This document shows positions 8,412 to 16,610 of a stretch of DNA of 64,000 bases, in pieces; the stretch's first letter is position 1, and each line of letters starts with the position of its first letter. Origin of the DNA: Succinivibrio faecicola (GTDB lineage Bacteria; Pseudomonadota; Gammaproteobacteria; Enterobacterales; Succinivibrionaceae); the NCBI RefSeq assembly GCF_019448115.1, contig NZ_JAGFNY010000005.1:1-64000 (forward strand), in the 5' to 3' direction. A model generated the notes under the pieces. The model had not been told where the DNA came from. It ran no database searches and saw only the letters and a program-made list of their open reading frames with translations. Made by a program: the position numbers and the translations under genes.

Positions 8412-10118
8412 TTATTTGTTACAAGGATCGAGATGTTTTTCCATAAAATTCTTGTCTGCAAGTAACTCTTTAGCCATAGTAAGAGCATGCTCAAAGTCAA
8501 CAGCAATTGCACCATCTAGATTCTTGTGGATACCTGCTTTTTGCAGAATAGCTCTTGGCTGTGGTCGAACAGCTGAGAAGATAACATATGTCTTGTGTTC
8601 ACGGCAGATCTTGATGATATCTTCAATTGAATTTTCACCAGAAGCATCTAGGTATGGCATGAATCTCATTCTTAGAATAAGGATTCTTGGCATTTTCTCC
8701 AGAGACTTTAACTTATCACAGAATTCTGATGCGAAACCATAGAATAGAGGTCCATTAATCTGAAGAACAATAACATCTTCTGGAATCTCAATATCATCAT
8801 CAGCAGGATCATCACCATCCTGAGCTTCATACTCTGATCTGTGATGCTGGCGTCTTACTTCAACAGAACGAGCCATGTGACGCATAAACAGTAGAGATGC
8901 GAAGGTTACACCAACACCAATTGCAACTGTCAGATCAACCATTACAGTCAGTAAGAATGTAAGGATAAGAATTGTTCTGTCTGATGGACTTATCTTTGCA
9001 ATCTGAATGAAGTGCTTTAAATCTGACATACCCCATGAAACCATGAAGAGTACGGCAGCTAGAGCAGCCATAGGAATGAATGCAAGAATGTCCATTGCAG
9101 TATATAGGAATACTAATAGGAAGATTGCATGGAAAATACCTGCAACAGGAGTTCTACCACCAGCCTTAATGTTGGTTGCAGTACGTGCTATAGCACCAGT
9201 TGCAGGGATACCACCGAAAATACCTGATGCAATATTAGCAACACCCTGACCTACTAGTTCCTGATTTAAAGAATGTTTGTGACCGATAAGACCGTCTGCA
9301 ACAACGGCTGATAATAAAGCTTCAATACCAGCTAAAAATGCAATTGTAAATGCAGAAGGAACAAGATCTCTTATCTGATCTAAAGAAAATTCTGGCCAAA
9401 CAGGAGATGGAAGACCTGTTGGTAAGCTTGGGAATCTGCTACCGATTGTTTCAACAGGCATACTAAATACATATGCAAGAACTGAAATTAGAAGAATTGA
9501 AACAAGGTATGATGGGATCTTTGGAGAAATCTTCTTGCAGATAATAATAGTTGCAAGACCTAAAACACCGAGCAGTAAGGCAGCATATGTTGTTTTATCA
9601 ATGTTAGTAAGATAAACATACCATTTGTTCAAAAAGTCAGCAGGTACATTATCAACTGTTAAGCCAAGGAAATCCTTCACCTGAGATGATGCGATGATTA
9701 CAGCAATACCTGTTGTAAAACCTGTGATAACCGGATAAGGAATATATTTAATCAGTTTACCTAACTTTGCATAACCTGCAACAACAAGGATAATACCAGC
9801 CATAATTGATGACAGGATTAATCCGTTAAAGCCATGCTGTGCGATTACATTGAAAATCACAACAACGAATGCACCGGTAGGACCACCGATCTGAACTCTA
9901 GAACCACCTAAAAAAGAAATAAAGAAACCTGCAACAACAGCGGTTACAAGGCCTTTATCAGGTGATGCTCCTGAAGCTACAGCCATAGCCATAGCAAGTG
10001 GAAGTGCAACAATTGCTACTGTAAGACCTGCAATTACATCTGCTCTGAAAAGATTAAAAGAATAACCTTCTTTCATGCAAGTGAAAAATGCCGGTACAAA
10101 TGGATTTGAATTTTTCAT
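8412..10118 (-). CDS. SulP/SLC26-family anion transporter with STAS domain
   Basis: Inner-membrane anion transporter of 568 aa. The N-terminus (KEGYSFNLFRADVIAGLTVA, then IVALPLAMAMAVASG) is the typical SulP opening. A long run of hydrophobic segments to about residue 420 follows, then a cytoplasmic STAS domain (about 445-550) with the loop YLDASGENSIEDI. Known bacterial relatives carry sulfate, bicarbonate or C4-dicarboxylates such as succinate and fumarate. The substrate cannot be read from sequence, though bicarbonate or dicarboxylate would suit a succinate producer. Single gene. No clear ribosome-binding site, but the start matches the family. Confidence 0.92.
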   Translation of the reverse strand: MKNSNPFVPAFFTCMKEGYSFNLFRADVIAGLTVAIVALPLAMAMAVASGASPDKGLVTAVVAGFFISFLGGSRVQIGGPTGAFVVVIFNVIAQHGFNGLILSSIMAGIILVVAGYAKLGKLIKYIPYPVITGFTTGIAVIIASSQVKDFLGLTVDNVPADFLNKWYVYLTNIDKTTYAALLLGVLGLATIIICKKISPKIPSYLVSILLISVLAYVFSMPVETIGSRFPSLPTGLPSPVWPEFSLDQIRDLVPSAFTIAFLAGIEALLSAVVADGLIGHKHSLNQELVGQGVANIASGIFGGIPATGAIARTATNIKAGGRTPVAGIFHAIFLLVFLYTAMDILAFIPMAALAAVLFMVSWGMSDLKHFIQIAKISPSDRTILILTFLLTVMVDLTVAIGVGVTFASLLFMRHMARSVEVRRQHHRSEYEAQDGDDPADDDIEIPEDVIVLQINGPLFYGFASEFCDKLKSLEKMPRILILRMRFMPYLDASGENSIEDIIKICREHKTYVIFSAVRPQPRAILQKAGIHKNLDGAIAVDFEHALTMAKELLADKNFMEKHLDPCNK

Positions 10119-10340
10119 AATAAAAAATATAAAACAAGCTTAGCAAAAGCTAAATTGTTGATTGATGTACATATATAAATGAATTAAGGCTAATGCAGGA
10201 AAGAAAAGCATCAGCTTTAAAAGTGTGAGCATTATACCAAAATCAAAAAGACAAAAATTCATAATCATGTAAAAAGTTTATTTTTTTCATCTATAGTGCA
10301 ATTATCTGATCATTGTACGTTGAAATAGCTAAAAAGCCTG

Positions 10341-10368
10341 TTGTCAATGTTCAGCCTTTGTGTATAAT
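10341..10368 (+). promoter_or_regulatory. Sigma-70 promoter of ssrA
   Basis: TTGTCA at 10341-10346, a 16-bp spacer, and a perfect TATAAT at 10363-10368. Transcription should start near 10375, just upstream of the processed tmRNA 5' end at 10385. Confidence 0.8.
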
Positions 10369-10384
10369 AAAAAGGTCTTATCTT

Positions 10385-10748
10385 GGGGGTGATTCTGGTT
10401 TCGACCGGAAGTATGAATTCCTAGGAGCATGTCAAGTGGCGAAAGCTTGTAAAAAAGTCGCATAAAAATAGTCGCAAACGACGAAACCTACGCTTTAGCA
10501 GCTTAATAACCTGCTTGAAAGCCCTCAGTTCTAAGTCTTTCTAGTGACACTTAGTCGCACTGGGGTCGGTTCTTCACTAGATCGTGTGGAAGCTCCGTCT
10601 GTAGCTGAAGCATTAAACTCTCTTTACAGACTGGGTATTATGTAGCGTGGCTGTCCGCAGCTAGTACTAAGATCAAAGATTGCCTAAACATGTAGTGCCG
10701 AAGATGCAGTCTTTTGGGACGAGGGTTCAAGTCCCTCCACCTCCACCA
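10385..10748 (+). ncRNA. ssrA: Transfer-messenger RNA (tmRNA)
   Basis: Rescues ribosomes stalled on broken mRNA, together with SmpB. The 5' end GGGGGUG pairs with CACCUCC just before the 3' ACCA (10745-10748), giving a tRNA-like acceptor stem with a G-U pair at position 3, as in E. coli. The 5' segment GATTCTGGTTTCGACCGG is the conserved D-arm-like region and GGTTCAAGTCC is the T arm. The tag frame starts at GCA 10474 and encodes ANDETYALAA, then two TAA stops. E. coli has ANDENYALAA, so the LAA degradation signal is kept. Size 364 nt. I see no strong terminator right after the gene. Its last bases are duplicated at 12693-12720. Confidence 0.97.
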
Positions 10749-10759
10749 AAGCCTTTAAC
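10732..10759 (+). repeat. Direct repeat at the ssrA 3' end (putative attachment site, copy 1)
   Basis: These 28 bp cover the T-arm 3' strand, the acceptor 3' strand, the CCA end and 11 bp beyond it. They match 12693-12720 in 26 of 28 positions. tmRNA 3' ends are well-known integration sites for genomic islands. No integrase gene lies between the copies. Confidence 0.75.
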
Positions 10760-10805
10760 ACCTTGATGCAGCATGAAGAGATCTGTTTCAATTCTTTTCC
10801 TTGTG

Positions 10806-12260
10806 TTAATTTTCAAATAGCTGGTCAATTGTTACTACATGAACAAAATCACCAAAATAATTTGTTTTTCTTAATCCATACGTTGTTATCAGTGTATTGT
10901 GAATAGTTGCTCTTTTGGGTATTTGTTCTCGGAGAATTTTTTTTCGTCTTTCTAGAATTAAGTGGTAATCCTTATCAACTTCAAATTCTTCGTTGTAAAA
11001 CTTTATCTCACACATGTGTACTACATTGTCTTTTCTTACAATAATTAAATCAATTTGTGTTCCACGTGTGTTTTCATCTCCTCTTTTTGACCAGAGCGCT
11101 TCTGTTGTAGATACTCCTCCGATCTGCAGAGCCATTTTTATCTGGTGGATGTGATTCCAACAAACATTTTCAAAAGCATAGCCTTTCCAGGAAAGTACTC
11201 GACTGGAGTCTTCTATGTTTATCCAGTCAATATTTCTGTTATCGCTGCTCTTGTCTAAAAACGTTAAATAGAAATAAGAGAACGGGTCCACTAGTTTGTA
11301 TATTTCATCTCTTTTATTGTCACCAAATGATTTATATTTGATAATAAAATCTCCGGCAATTAAAGCGTTAAGCTGCCTTGATACTTCTCCGCTGTCGGTT
11401 ACTCCTGTTATTTCAGACAATTCTTTTCTTGTTATGCCTTTATTTTTTGATGCTATTGCTTTTATGATTTGTTTAATAGGTTCTGCGTTTTTAAATAGTG
11501 AAGCAAACATTCGATTAAATTCATCTTTTAATGGAGCTTCATCTGCAAAGAAGATTTCATTGATGTTTTGAGCTAAACTTAATCTCTTATTGAAATACCT
11601 TAAATAATAAGGAATACCACCAACCATCATGTATGCTTGGATTACATCATAACGAGACATACAGATCTCCTTTGATGTTAGAAATTGCTCGCATTCTCTA
11701 AGAGTGAATGGTTTAAGTTTTATTTCGAATGTGACTCTTCCATAAAGACCACCGTGATTGTTTATGATATTGGTGAGAATCCAGGAACTGGAACTTCCAC
11801 AAACAATTACCATAAGGTTCTTTCTGTGGCAGGCCCACCCGTTCCAAAAAGCCTCGAAACCTGTCATAAATTTTGCTTTCGGAGTGTCTAGCCATTGCAT
11901 TTCGTCTAAGAAAACAACAATTCTTTCATTGTCCTTATATTTTTCCACGAGAAGATCTTCAAGCATATAAAATGCCTCCAGCCATGACTCAGGCGTTTTT
12001 TTCCCTTTATAGCCTTGCATAGTTAGTGATCTAAAAAAATGTGTTAGCTGATCTTTCATTAAATGTGCTTTTACATTCTCCTTTTCACTATCAATTGGAG
12101 ATAATCCTGCATGACGAAAATTTAACCTATCTCTAAATACTTCATCAATCAGGTATGTTTTGCCAACACGACGTCTACCATATAAAGCAATAAGTTCAGC
12201 ATCTTCGCTATGATATAGCTCATTTAATTTTTTGATTTCTTTTTCTCTACCGATTAGCAT
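10806..12260 (-). CDS. Archaeal-type P-loop ATPase with C-terminal PD-(D/E)XK-like domain
   Basis: Predicted ATPase of the group often listed as Arch_ATPase/ATPase_2 with DUF234, 484 aa. Walker A is GRRRVGKT (28-35), Walker B is IVVFLDE (114-120, with D119-E120), and a sensor-like strand LMVIVCGSSS follows. Residues about 262-312 look like a winged helix (GITRKELSEITGV). The C-terminal part has IDLII with D404 and CEIKFY with E418 and K420, the layout of a PD-(D/E)XK nuclease fold. Cellular role unknown; such genes are common on mobile and accessory loci. The gene is convergent with ssrA, its stop lying 58 bp past the tmRNA. Upstream lies an AT-rich region with three inverted-repeat pairs. 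A decayed relative of its 3' end lies at 12767-12833. Confidence 0.85.
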   Translation of the reverse strand: MLIGREKEIKKLNELYHSEDAELIALYGRRRVGKTYLIDEVFRDRLNFRHAGLSPIDSEKENVKAHLMKDQLTHFFRSLTMQGYKGKKTPESWLEAFYMLEDLLVEKYKDNERIVVFLDEMQWLDTPKAKFMTGFEAFWNGWACHRKNLMVIVCGSSSSWILTNIINNHGGLYGRVTFEIKLKPFTLRECEQFLTSKEICMSRYDVIQAYMMVGGIPYYLRYFNKRLSLAQNINEIFFADEAPLKDEFNRMFASLFKNAEPIKQIIKAIASKNKGITRKELSEITGVTDSGEVSRQLNALIAGDFIIKYKSFGDNKRDEIYKLVDPFSYFYLTFLDKSSDNRNIDWINIEDSSRVLSWKGYAFENVCWNHIHQIKMALQIGGVSTTEALWSKRGDENTRGTQIDLIIVRKDNVVHMCEIKFYNEEFEVDKDYHLILERRKKILREQIPKRATIHNTLITTYGLRKTNYFGDFVHVVTIDQLFEN

Positions 12261-12275
12261 TGCTTATCCTTTATT

Positions 12276-12558
12276 TATAATTTTCGGTGAAATGGAATTT
12301 TTGTCTTCTCTTCGAAAATTATAATTAAAAGAATTCATTTTTTCCATTTATATCTAATTATAATTTTCGATAAAAATACTTTTTTATAACTTCATCGAAA
12401 ATTATAGATGTATGATATGCCGTTTTATGTGACTAAAAAATCTTTTAAGACGAGATGATAACAGTATGTTGTTAATGCAATATTGAGGGATATTATTGAG
12501 AAAAATAGTAAATTAAAGTTTTCGATAAGATATGTGATTTACTATTTCATCGAAAAAT
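12276..12558. repeat. Cluster of three inverted-repeat pairs upstream of the ATPase gene
   Basis: Three arm pairs share the core TTTTCG and its complement CGAAAA. Pair 1 is TATAATTTTCG at 12276-12286 with CGAAAATTATA at 12313-12323. Pair 2 is the perfect 13-bp TATAATTTTCGAT at 12359-12371 with its complement at 12394-12406. Pair 3 is TTTTCGAT at 12519-12526 with ATCGAAAA at 12549-12556. Arm gaps are 26, 22 and 22 bp, about two helix turns. The pairs are not followed by T-runs. They could be operators for the ATPase gene or sites bound by its product. Confidence 0.7.
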
Positions 12559-12692
12559 ATAATTAGTAATCTGCTCGGAATTTTGTTTTATAGCAATATG
12601 TCCTGCTTAGAGTTGGTTTATTCTGTATTTTTTTTGTAGTTTTTAGTTTTTTTATATTTAATTGATTTATAAATAAATTTTACAGTAATTTA
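12559..12692. other. AT-rich gene-free stretch between inverted repeats and second ssrA-end copy
   Basis: Very AT-rich, with long T and A runs. With the repeat cluster it makes about 430 bp without a gene. I see no open frame, RNA gene or recognisable insertion-sequence end in it. Confidence 0.6.
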
Positions 12693-12720
12693 TCCCTCCA
12701 CCTCTACCAAATCCTTTAAC
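12693..12720 (+). repeat. Direct repeat of the ssrA 3' end (putative attachment site, copy 2)
   Basis: Matches 10732-10759 in 26 of 28 bases (differences at the 13th and 20th). It has the end of a tmRNA but no tmRNA body upstream, so it is a displaced copy. Similarity to the first copy continues beyond it into the ATPase remnant. Confidence 0.75.
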
Positions 12721-12766
12721 CACAAGATTCTGCTTGAAGATCGCTTTTCAGTTTTGATACTTCTTG

Positions 12767-12833
12767 TTATTTTTCGAAAAGCAGTCAATTTTTAAGACAT
12801 GAACAAAAAAAGACGGATCAACTTCGCATGATA
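12767..12833 (-). pseudogene. Remnant of the 3' end of a second ATPase gene
   Basis: On the minus strand this stretch reads VHVLKID, aligned with VHVVTID at the C-terminus of the intact ATPase, and the same spacing to the ssrA-end repeat is kept to within one base. A single-base deletion after the shared GAC codon shifts the frame. In the DNA alignment the TAA at 12767-12769 (minus strand) still lines up with the intact gene's stop. Upstream the match fades within about 30 bp and an in-frame stop follows. It is a truncated, decayed paralogue. Confidence 0.6.
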
Positions 12834-12942
12834 TTACGGATCACTTTCGTGATTTTTAACATTAAATTATAAAAAGACAAAGAAATAGGATTACACTGAT
12901 AATGGAAAAAAGATAGTTTTATATTGAACTGAATTAATAAAA

Positions 12943-12980
12943 AAAACTCTGAACAAATCATAAGAAAAGTTCAGAGTTTT
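12943..12980 (-). terminator. Intrinsic terminator of gltA
   Basis: Arms AAAACTCTGAAC and GTTCAGAGTTTT (12-bp stem, 14-nt loop), followed on the minus strand by a run of T. Ends the citrate synthase transcript. Confidence 0.85.
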
Positions 12981-12998
12981 GAAAATACAGATAAAATA

Positions 12999-14312
12999 TT
13001 ATCTTCTAGACAAGCTTTTTACATTACGCAATTCCTGTCCTGTATAAATCTGACGAGGACGGCCAATTCTAGAATCCTTGATAGTGTGCATCTCATTCCA
13101 GTGAGTTATCCAGCCTATAGTTCTTGCAAGAGCAAAGATTACAGTAAACATAGATGTTGGAATACCAATAGCATTCAGAATGATACCTGAGTAGAAATCA
13201 ACGTTTGGATATAGATTTCTTTCAATAAAGTACTCATCAGACAGAGCAATCTTCTCAAGTTCAGTTGCAACCTTAAGAAGAGGATTATTGTCGATGTGCA
13301 GAGCATCAAGAACTTCATGGCATGTTTCTCTCATAACAACAGCACGAGGATCAAATGTCTTATATACACGGTGACCAAAACCAAACAGTCTGAATGGATC
13401 ATTCTTGTCCTTAGCTCTTGCTACATATTCAGGAATTCTGTCAACAGAGCCGATTTCCTCTAACATTCTTAAGCAAGCTTCATTAGCACCACCGTGAGCA
13501 GGACCCCATAAAGATGCCACGCCAGCTGCAATACATGCATATGGGTTTGCGCCTGAAGAACCTGCAAGACGTACTGATGAAGTTGAAGCATTCTGCTCAT
13601 GGTCTGCATGAAGAGTAAAGATTCTATCAAGAGCCTTTTCAACGATAGGATTAACTTTGTATTCCTCGCATGGTGTTGAGAACATCATGTGCAGGAAGTT
13701 TCCTGTATAGCTCAAATCGTTCCTTGGATAAACGAAAGGCTGACCGATCGAATACTTATATGACATTGCTGCAAGAGTTGGCATCTTGGCTACAAGTCGA
13801 ATTGCTGTTAATTCACGATGTTCTGCATCATAAATATCAAGTCCGTCATGGTAGAAAGCAGAAAGAGCGCCTGCAATACCACAAAGCACAGCCATAGGAT
13901 GAGAATCTCTTCTGAAAGCCTGGAATAAAGATTCCATCTGAGTATGAACTAATGTATGGTGCTTAATACGGTCAACAAATTTCTCATACTGCTCTTTGTT
14001 TGGAAGTTCACCTTTGAACAGCAGGTAACACACCTGCAGATAATCAGCTTTAGTTGCTAGCTGATCGATTGGATAACCACGATAAAGTAATATACCTTTC
14101 TTTCCATCGATAAAGGTGATTCTAGACATACATGATGCTGTTGATACAAAGCCTGGGTCATAAGTGAAGTAACCTTGCTTACCAAGCTCTCGAATATCAA
14201 TAACTTCAGGACCTAATGTTCCCTTTAATATAGGGAGCTGAATTGGATCCTTTCCAGGAATCATCAATGTTGCATACTTATCTAATGTAGGTAGAGTATC
14301 TTCAATTGCCAT
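12999..14312 (-). CDS. gltA: Citrate synthase
   Basis: Condenses acetyl-CoA and oxaloacetate to citrate in the cytoplasm. The 437-aa length and N-terminal beta domain fit the hexameric, NADH-sensitive type II enzyme of Gram-negative bacteria. Catalytic regions are visible: [20 protein letters not shown], then [15 protein letters not shown] carrying the active-site His and Arg, then NVDFYSG with the catalytic Asp, and [11 protein letters not shown] near the C-terminus. The ribosome-binding site AAGGAAGG is strong. Single gene with its own terminator. No other TCA-cycle gene is nearby. In a fermentative organism its job is probably biosynthetic, towards 2-oxoglutarate and glutamate. Confidence 0.97.
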   Translation of the reverse strand: MAIEDTLPTLDKYATLMIPGKDPIQLPILKGTLGPEVIDIRELGKQGYFTYDPGFVSTASCMSRITFIDGKKGILLYRGYPIDQLATKADYLQVCYLLFKGELPNKEQYEKFVDRIKHHTLVHTQMESLFQAFRRDSHPMAVLCGIAGALSAFYHDGLDIYDAEHRELTAIRLVAKMPTLAAMSYKYSIGQPFVYPRNDLSYTGNFLHMMFSTPCEEYKVNPIVEKALDRIFTLHADHEQNASTSSVRLAGSSGANPYACIAAGVASLWGPAHGGANEACLRMLEEIGSVDRIPEYVARAKDKNDPFRLFGFGHRVYKTFDPRAVVMRETCHEVLDALHIDNNPLLKVATELEKIALSDEYFIERNLYPNVDFYSGIILNAIGIPTSMFTVIFALARTIGWITHWNEMHTIKDSRIGRPRQIYTGQELRNVKSLSRR

Positions 14313-14542
14313 TATGATTGCCTTCCTTTTATAGCTTTATATTCTTTTACACTCTTTCATTTTATATACAATAAAAAAAAATACTAGATCAGCTTAAATT
14401 TGAAATTATTGCACAATAATTGATCATAATTTGGTAACAAGCTATAGAAAACTATTATCTTGTTATGTAATTTAAAAACAAATAGAATATATAAACTGTT
14501 TTTTTTGAGAAAACACTGTATTTATTAAATTTGAAGAATATT

Positions 14543-15391
14543 ATGGAAAAGAGAATTCTGTTAACAGAGTGTACTGATGATGTCGGTCTAATTGCAAAAA
14601 TCACAAATGTATGCTCACTGTTCCACCTAAATGTCACTCGTCAGGATCAGTTTGCCTCTCCTGAAGACCACAAATTCTTTATGAGAACCGTAATTGAAGG
14701 TGATTTTTCTAACGACAAAACCGTTAAGACATTCATTGATACAGTTATCAGCCTTCTTCCACAAGGTGCTAATGTAAGATTAGCAGATGAGCACAGACGC
14801 CGTTTATGTGTTCTTGTAACTAAAGAATCACACTGTTTAGGTGAGCTTTTAATGAAAACCTATTCAGGCGCACTTAATGCAGATATTGTATGTGTTGCCG
14901 GTAATCATCCTGATTTAGGTGCTCTTGCAGAAAAATTCAATGTTCCTTTTAAACTTGTTTCTTGCGAAGGTATTACAAAGGAAGAGCAGGAAAAGAGAAT
15001 GATTGAGGTTATTGACTCAACAAACTGTGATTATGTAATTCTTGCAAAGTATATGAGAATTCTGTCACCTGAGTTTGTAGGTCACTACCCACTTGGAAAG
15101 ATTATCAATATTCATCATTCCTTCCTTCCTGCTTTCATTGGTGCAAAGCCATATCATCAGGCATATAACCGTGGTGTTAAGTTAATAGGTGCAACAGCTC
15201 ATTTTGTTACAAACAATCTTGATGAAGGACCAATCATTGAGCAGGATGTGATTAAGGTAAATCATCGTTATGACCCAGAGACCCTTGCAAAGGCTGGTCA
15301 TGATGTTGAGCAGATGGTTTTAATCAGAGCTATTTCCAAGGTTCTTGATGATAAAGTATTCATCCATGGAAATAAGACTGTAGTATTTTAG
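14543..15391 (+). CDS. purU: Formyltetrahydrofolate deformylase PurU
   Basis: Hydrolyses 10-formyl-THF to THF and formate, which balances one-carbon pools and can feed formate to PurT. An N-terminal ACT domain (LLTECTDDVGLIAKITNVC, residues about 6-85) precedes the formyltransferase fold, which has AKYMRILSPEFV, the catalytic NIHHSFLPAFIGAKPYHQA block and GATAHFV. I chose the ATG at 14543, not the in-frame TTG at 14531, because the resulting 282 aa aligns with the known N-terminus. Single gene, ended by a bidirectional terminator shared with pdxH. Confidence 0.95.
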   Translation: MEKRILLTECTDDVGLIAKITNVCSLFHLNVTRQDQFASPEDHKFFMRTVIEGDFSNDKTVKTFIDTVISLLPQGANVRLADEHRRRLCVLVTKESHCLGELLMKTYSGALNADIVCVAGNHPDLGALAEKFNVPFKLVSCEGITKEEQEKRMIEVIDSTNCDYVILAKYMRILSPEFVGHYPLGKIINIHHSFLPAFIGAKPYHQAYNRGVKLIGATAHFVTNNLDEGPIIEQDVIKVNHRYDPETLAKAGHDVEQMVLIRAISKVLDDKVFIHGNKTVVF

Positions 15392-15407
15392 TTTTATTTC
15401 TTTACAA

Positions 15408-15434
15408 AAAAAGGCGCAATATTTGCGCCTTTTT
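15408..15434. terminator. Bidirectional terminator between purU and pdxH
   Basis: GGCGCAA/TTGCGCC stem (15413-15419 with 15423-15429, 3-nt loop) flanked by an A-run and a T-run. Confidence 0.9.
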
Positions 15435-15442
15435 GCACTTAA

Positions 15443-16084
15443 TTAAGGTGCCAGTCTTTTTGGGGGTAACCAAAGACCATCTTCTTTTTCATAAATGAAT
15501 CTGTCATGAAGTCTGTTTTCTCTTCCCTGCCAGAATTCAACTTTAGTGAATTTGACCTTATATCCACCCCAGAATGAAGGCAGAGGAATCTCACCGTTTT
15601 TAAATTTTTCTTTAATTTCTAAAAACTTACTCTCAAGAATTCCTCTTGCAGAAATAAGATGAGACTGATGAGATGCCCAAGCACCGATTTGAGATCCTCT
15701 TGGTCTTGAGTGGAAATATTTCAGATCTTCTATTGTGCTCTGTCGTTGAGCTTCACCAATAAACATCACCTGTCTTTCAAGCATATACCAAGGAAATAGC
15801 ATACAGATCTTAGGATTATTCTTTAGATGCTGAGCTTTTCTTGATCCGAGATTTGTATAAAAAACAAGTTCATCTTTAGTGTAATTCTTCAAGAGAACCA
15901 TTCTTGAATATGGAGTATTGTTTTCATCAACAGTACTTACAACAACACCATTAGGATCGTAAAGTTTTGAGTCAATAGCCTGTAGAAGCCATTTTTCAAA
16001 AAGATCCATAGGATGTTCAGGCATCTCTTTTTCATCTAACCCGCCAGCCTGATAGCTTCTTCTTAAATCTGCTACGTCAATCAT
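15443..16084 (-). CDS. pdxH: Pyridoxamine/pyridoxine 5'-phosphate oxidase
   Basis: FMN-dependent oxidase making pyridoxal 5'-phosphate; it uses O2. Family segments include [50 protein letters not shown] and the C-terminal [23 protein letters not shown]. The frame is open 50 codons further upstream, but that stretch is not family-like. The ATG at 16084 gives [11 protein letters not shown] and 213 aa, close to the usual 218, with AAGG upstream. An oxygen-dependent PdxH is a little unexpected in a presumed anaerobe and implies oxygen tolerance or microaerobic niches. Confidence 0.94.
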   Translation of the reverse strand: MIDVADLRRSYQAGGLDEKEMPEHPMDLFEKWLLQAIDSKLYDPNGVVVSTVDENNTPYSRMVLLKNYTKDELVFYTNLGSRKAQHLKNNPKICMLFPWYMLERQVMFIGEAQRQSTIEDLKYFHSRPRGSQIGAWASHQSHLISARGILESKFLEIKEKFKNGEIPLPSFWGGYKVKFTKVEFWQGRENRLHDRFIYEKEDGLWLPPKRLAP

Positions 16085-16610
16085 TATTATTTGCCTTTTC
16101 TTAAATCTCACTGCAATTATCGTATCTGATTGACCATAATATACAAATTTTGTTACACAATGATCAAAAAATGAAATAAATTTGCGTTTTCGTGTTTTCC
16201 TCTCTAATAAAATGGTAAAATATTCAGATAGCATTTGCCCAAAAGGTTATAAGGCTGACATTGATAGGAAGATCATGTTAGAAATATAGATATTTATAGC
16301 TATAGCTGATAGGCAGGGTATTTTGTACTTGTATGATGAAAGCTTCATGCATTATGCAATCTGCTTAAGTCTTCTTTGATCTTTCATTATGTTAAGTCTT
16401 CATTTATCAACAGGAACTGACAGATGTAACTCCTTTTTAACGGTCTTTCTCCTGTATTATAGCCATAAAAAAATAATTCTATTGAGAATCTTTAATCTGA
16501 TTCATTTTAAATAGTGTTCTTATGAGCACAGAGAAGATAGAGTTAATTCTGATTTGAACAGAATGTTTGGGAAAAATTTCATATTGTAATTCACAAATTA
16601 GGTACAAGTA
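16085..16610. other. 526-bp gene-free region between pdxH and ackA
   Basis: Must hold the divergent promoters of pdxH and ackA. A direct repeat TTAAGTCTTC occurs at 16365-16374 and 16392-16401 (27-bp period), each copy followed within a base by TTT. I found no convincing open frame and no RNA structure with a terminator. The open frame continuing upstream from pdxH to 16234 has no family similarity. Confidence 0.55.

Noticed and set aside
12661-12720. tRNA gene suggested by the CCTCTACCA sequence
   Set aside because: No acceptor, D or anticodon arms upstream; it is a copy of the ssrA 3' end, not a tRNA.
12814-12860. CGGATCA imperfect tandem repeat with a small hairpin, considered as a CRISPR-like unit
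   Set aside because: Only two imperfect copies about 23 bp apart and no spacer structure; it may be a weak terminator.
16085-16234. 50-residue N-terminal extension of PdxH
   Set aside because: Not similar to the family; the ATG at 16084 gives the expected length.
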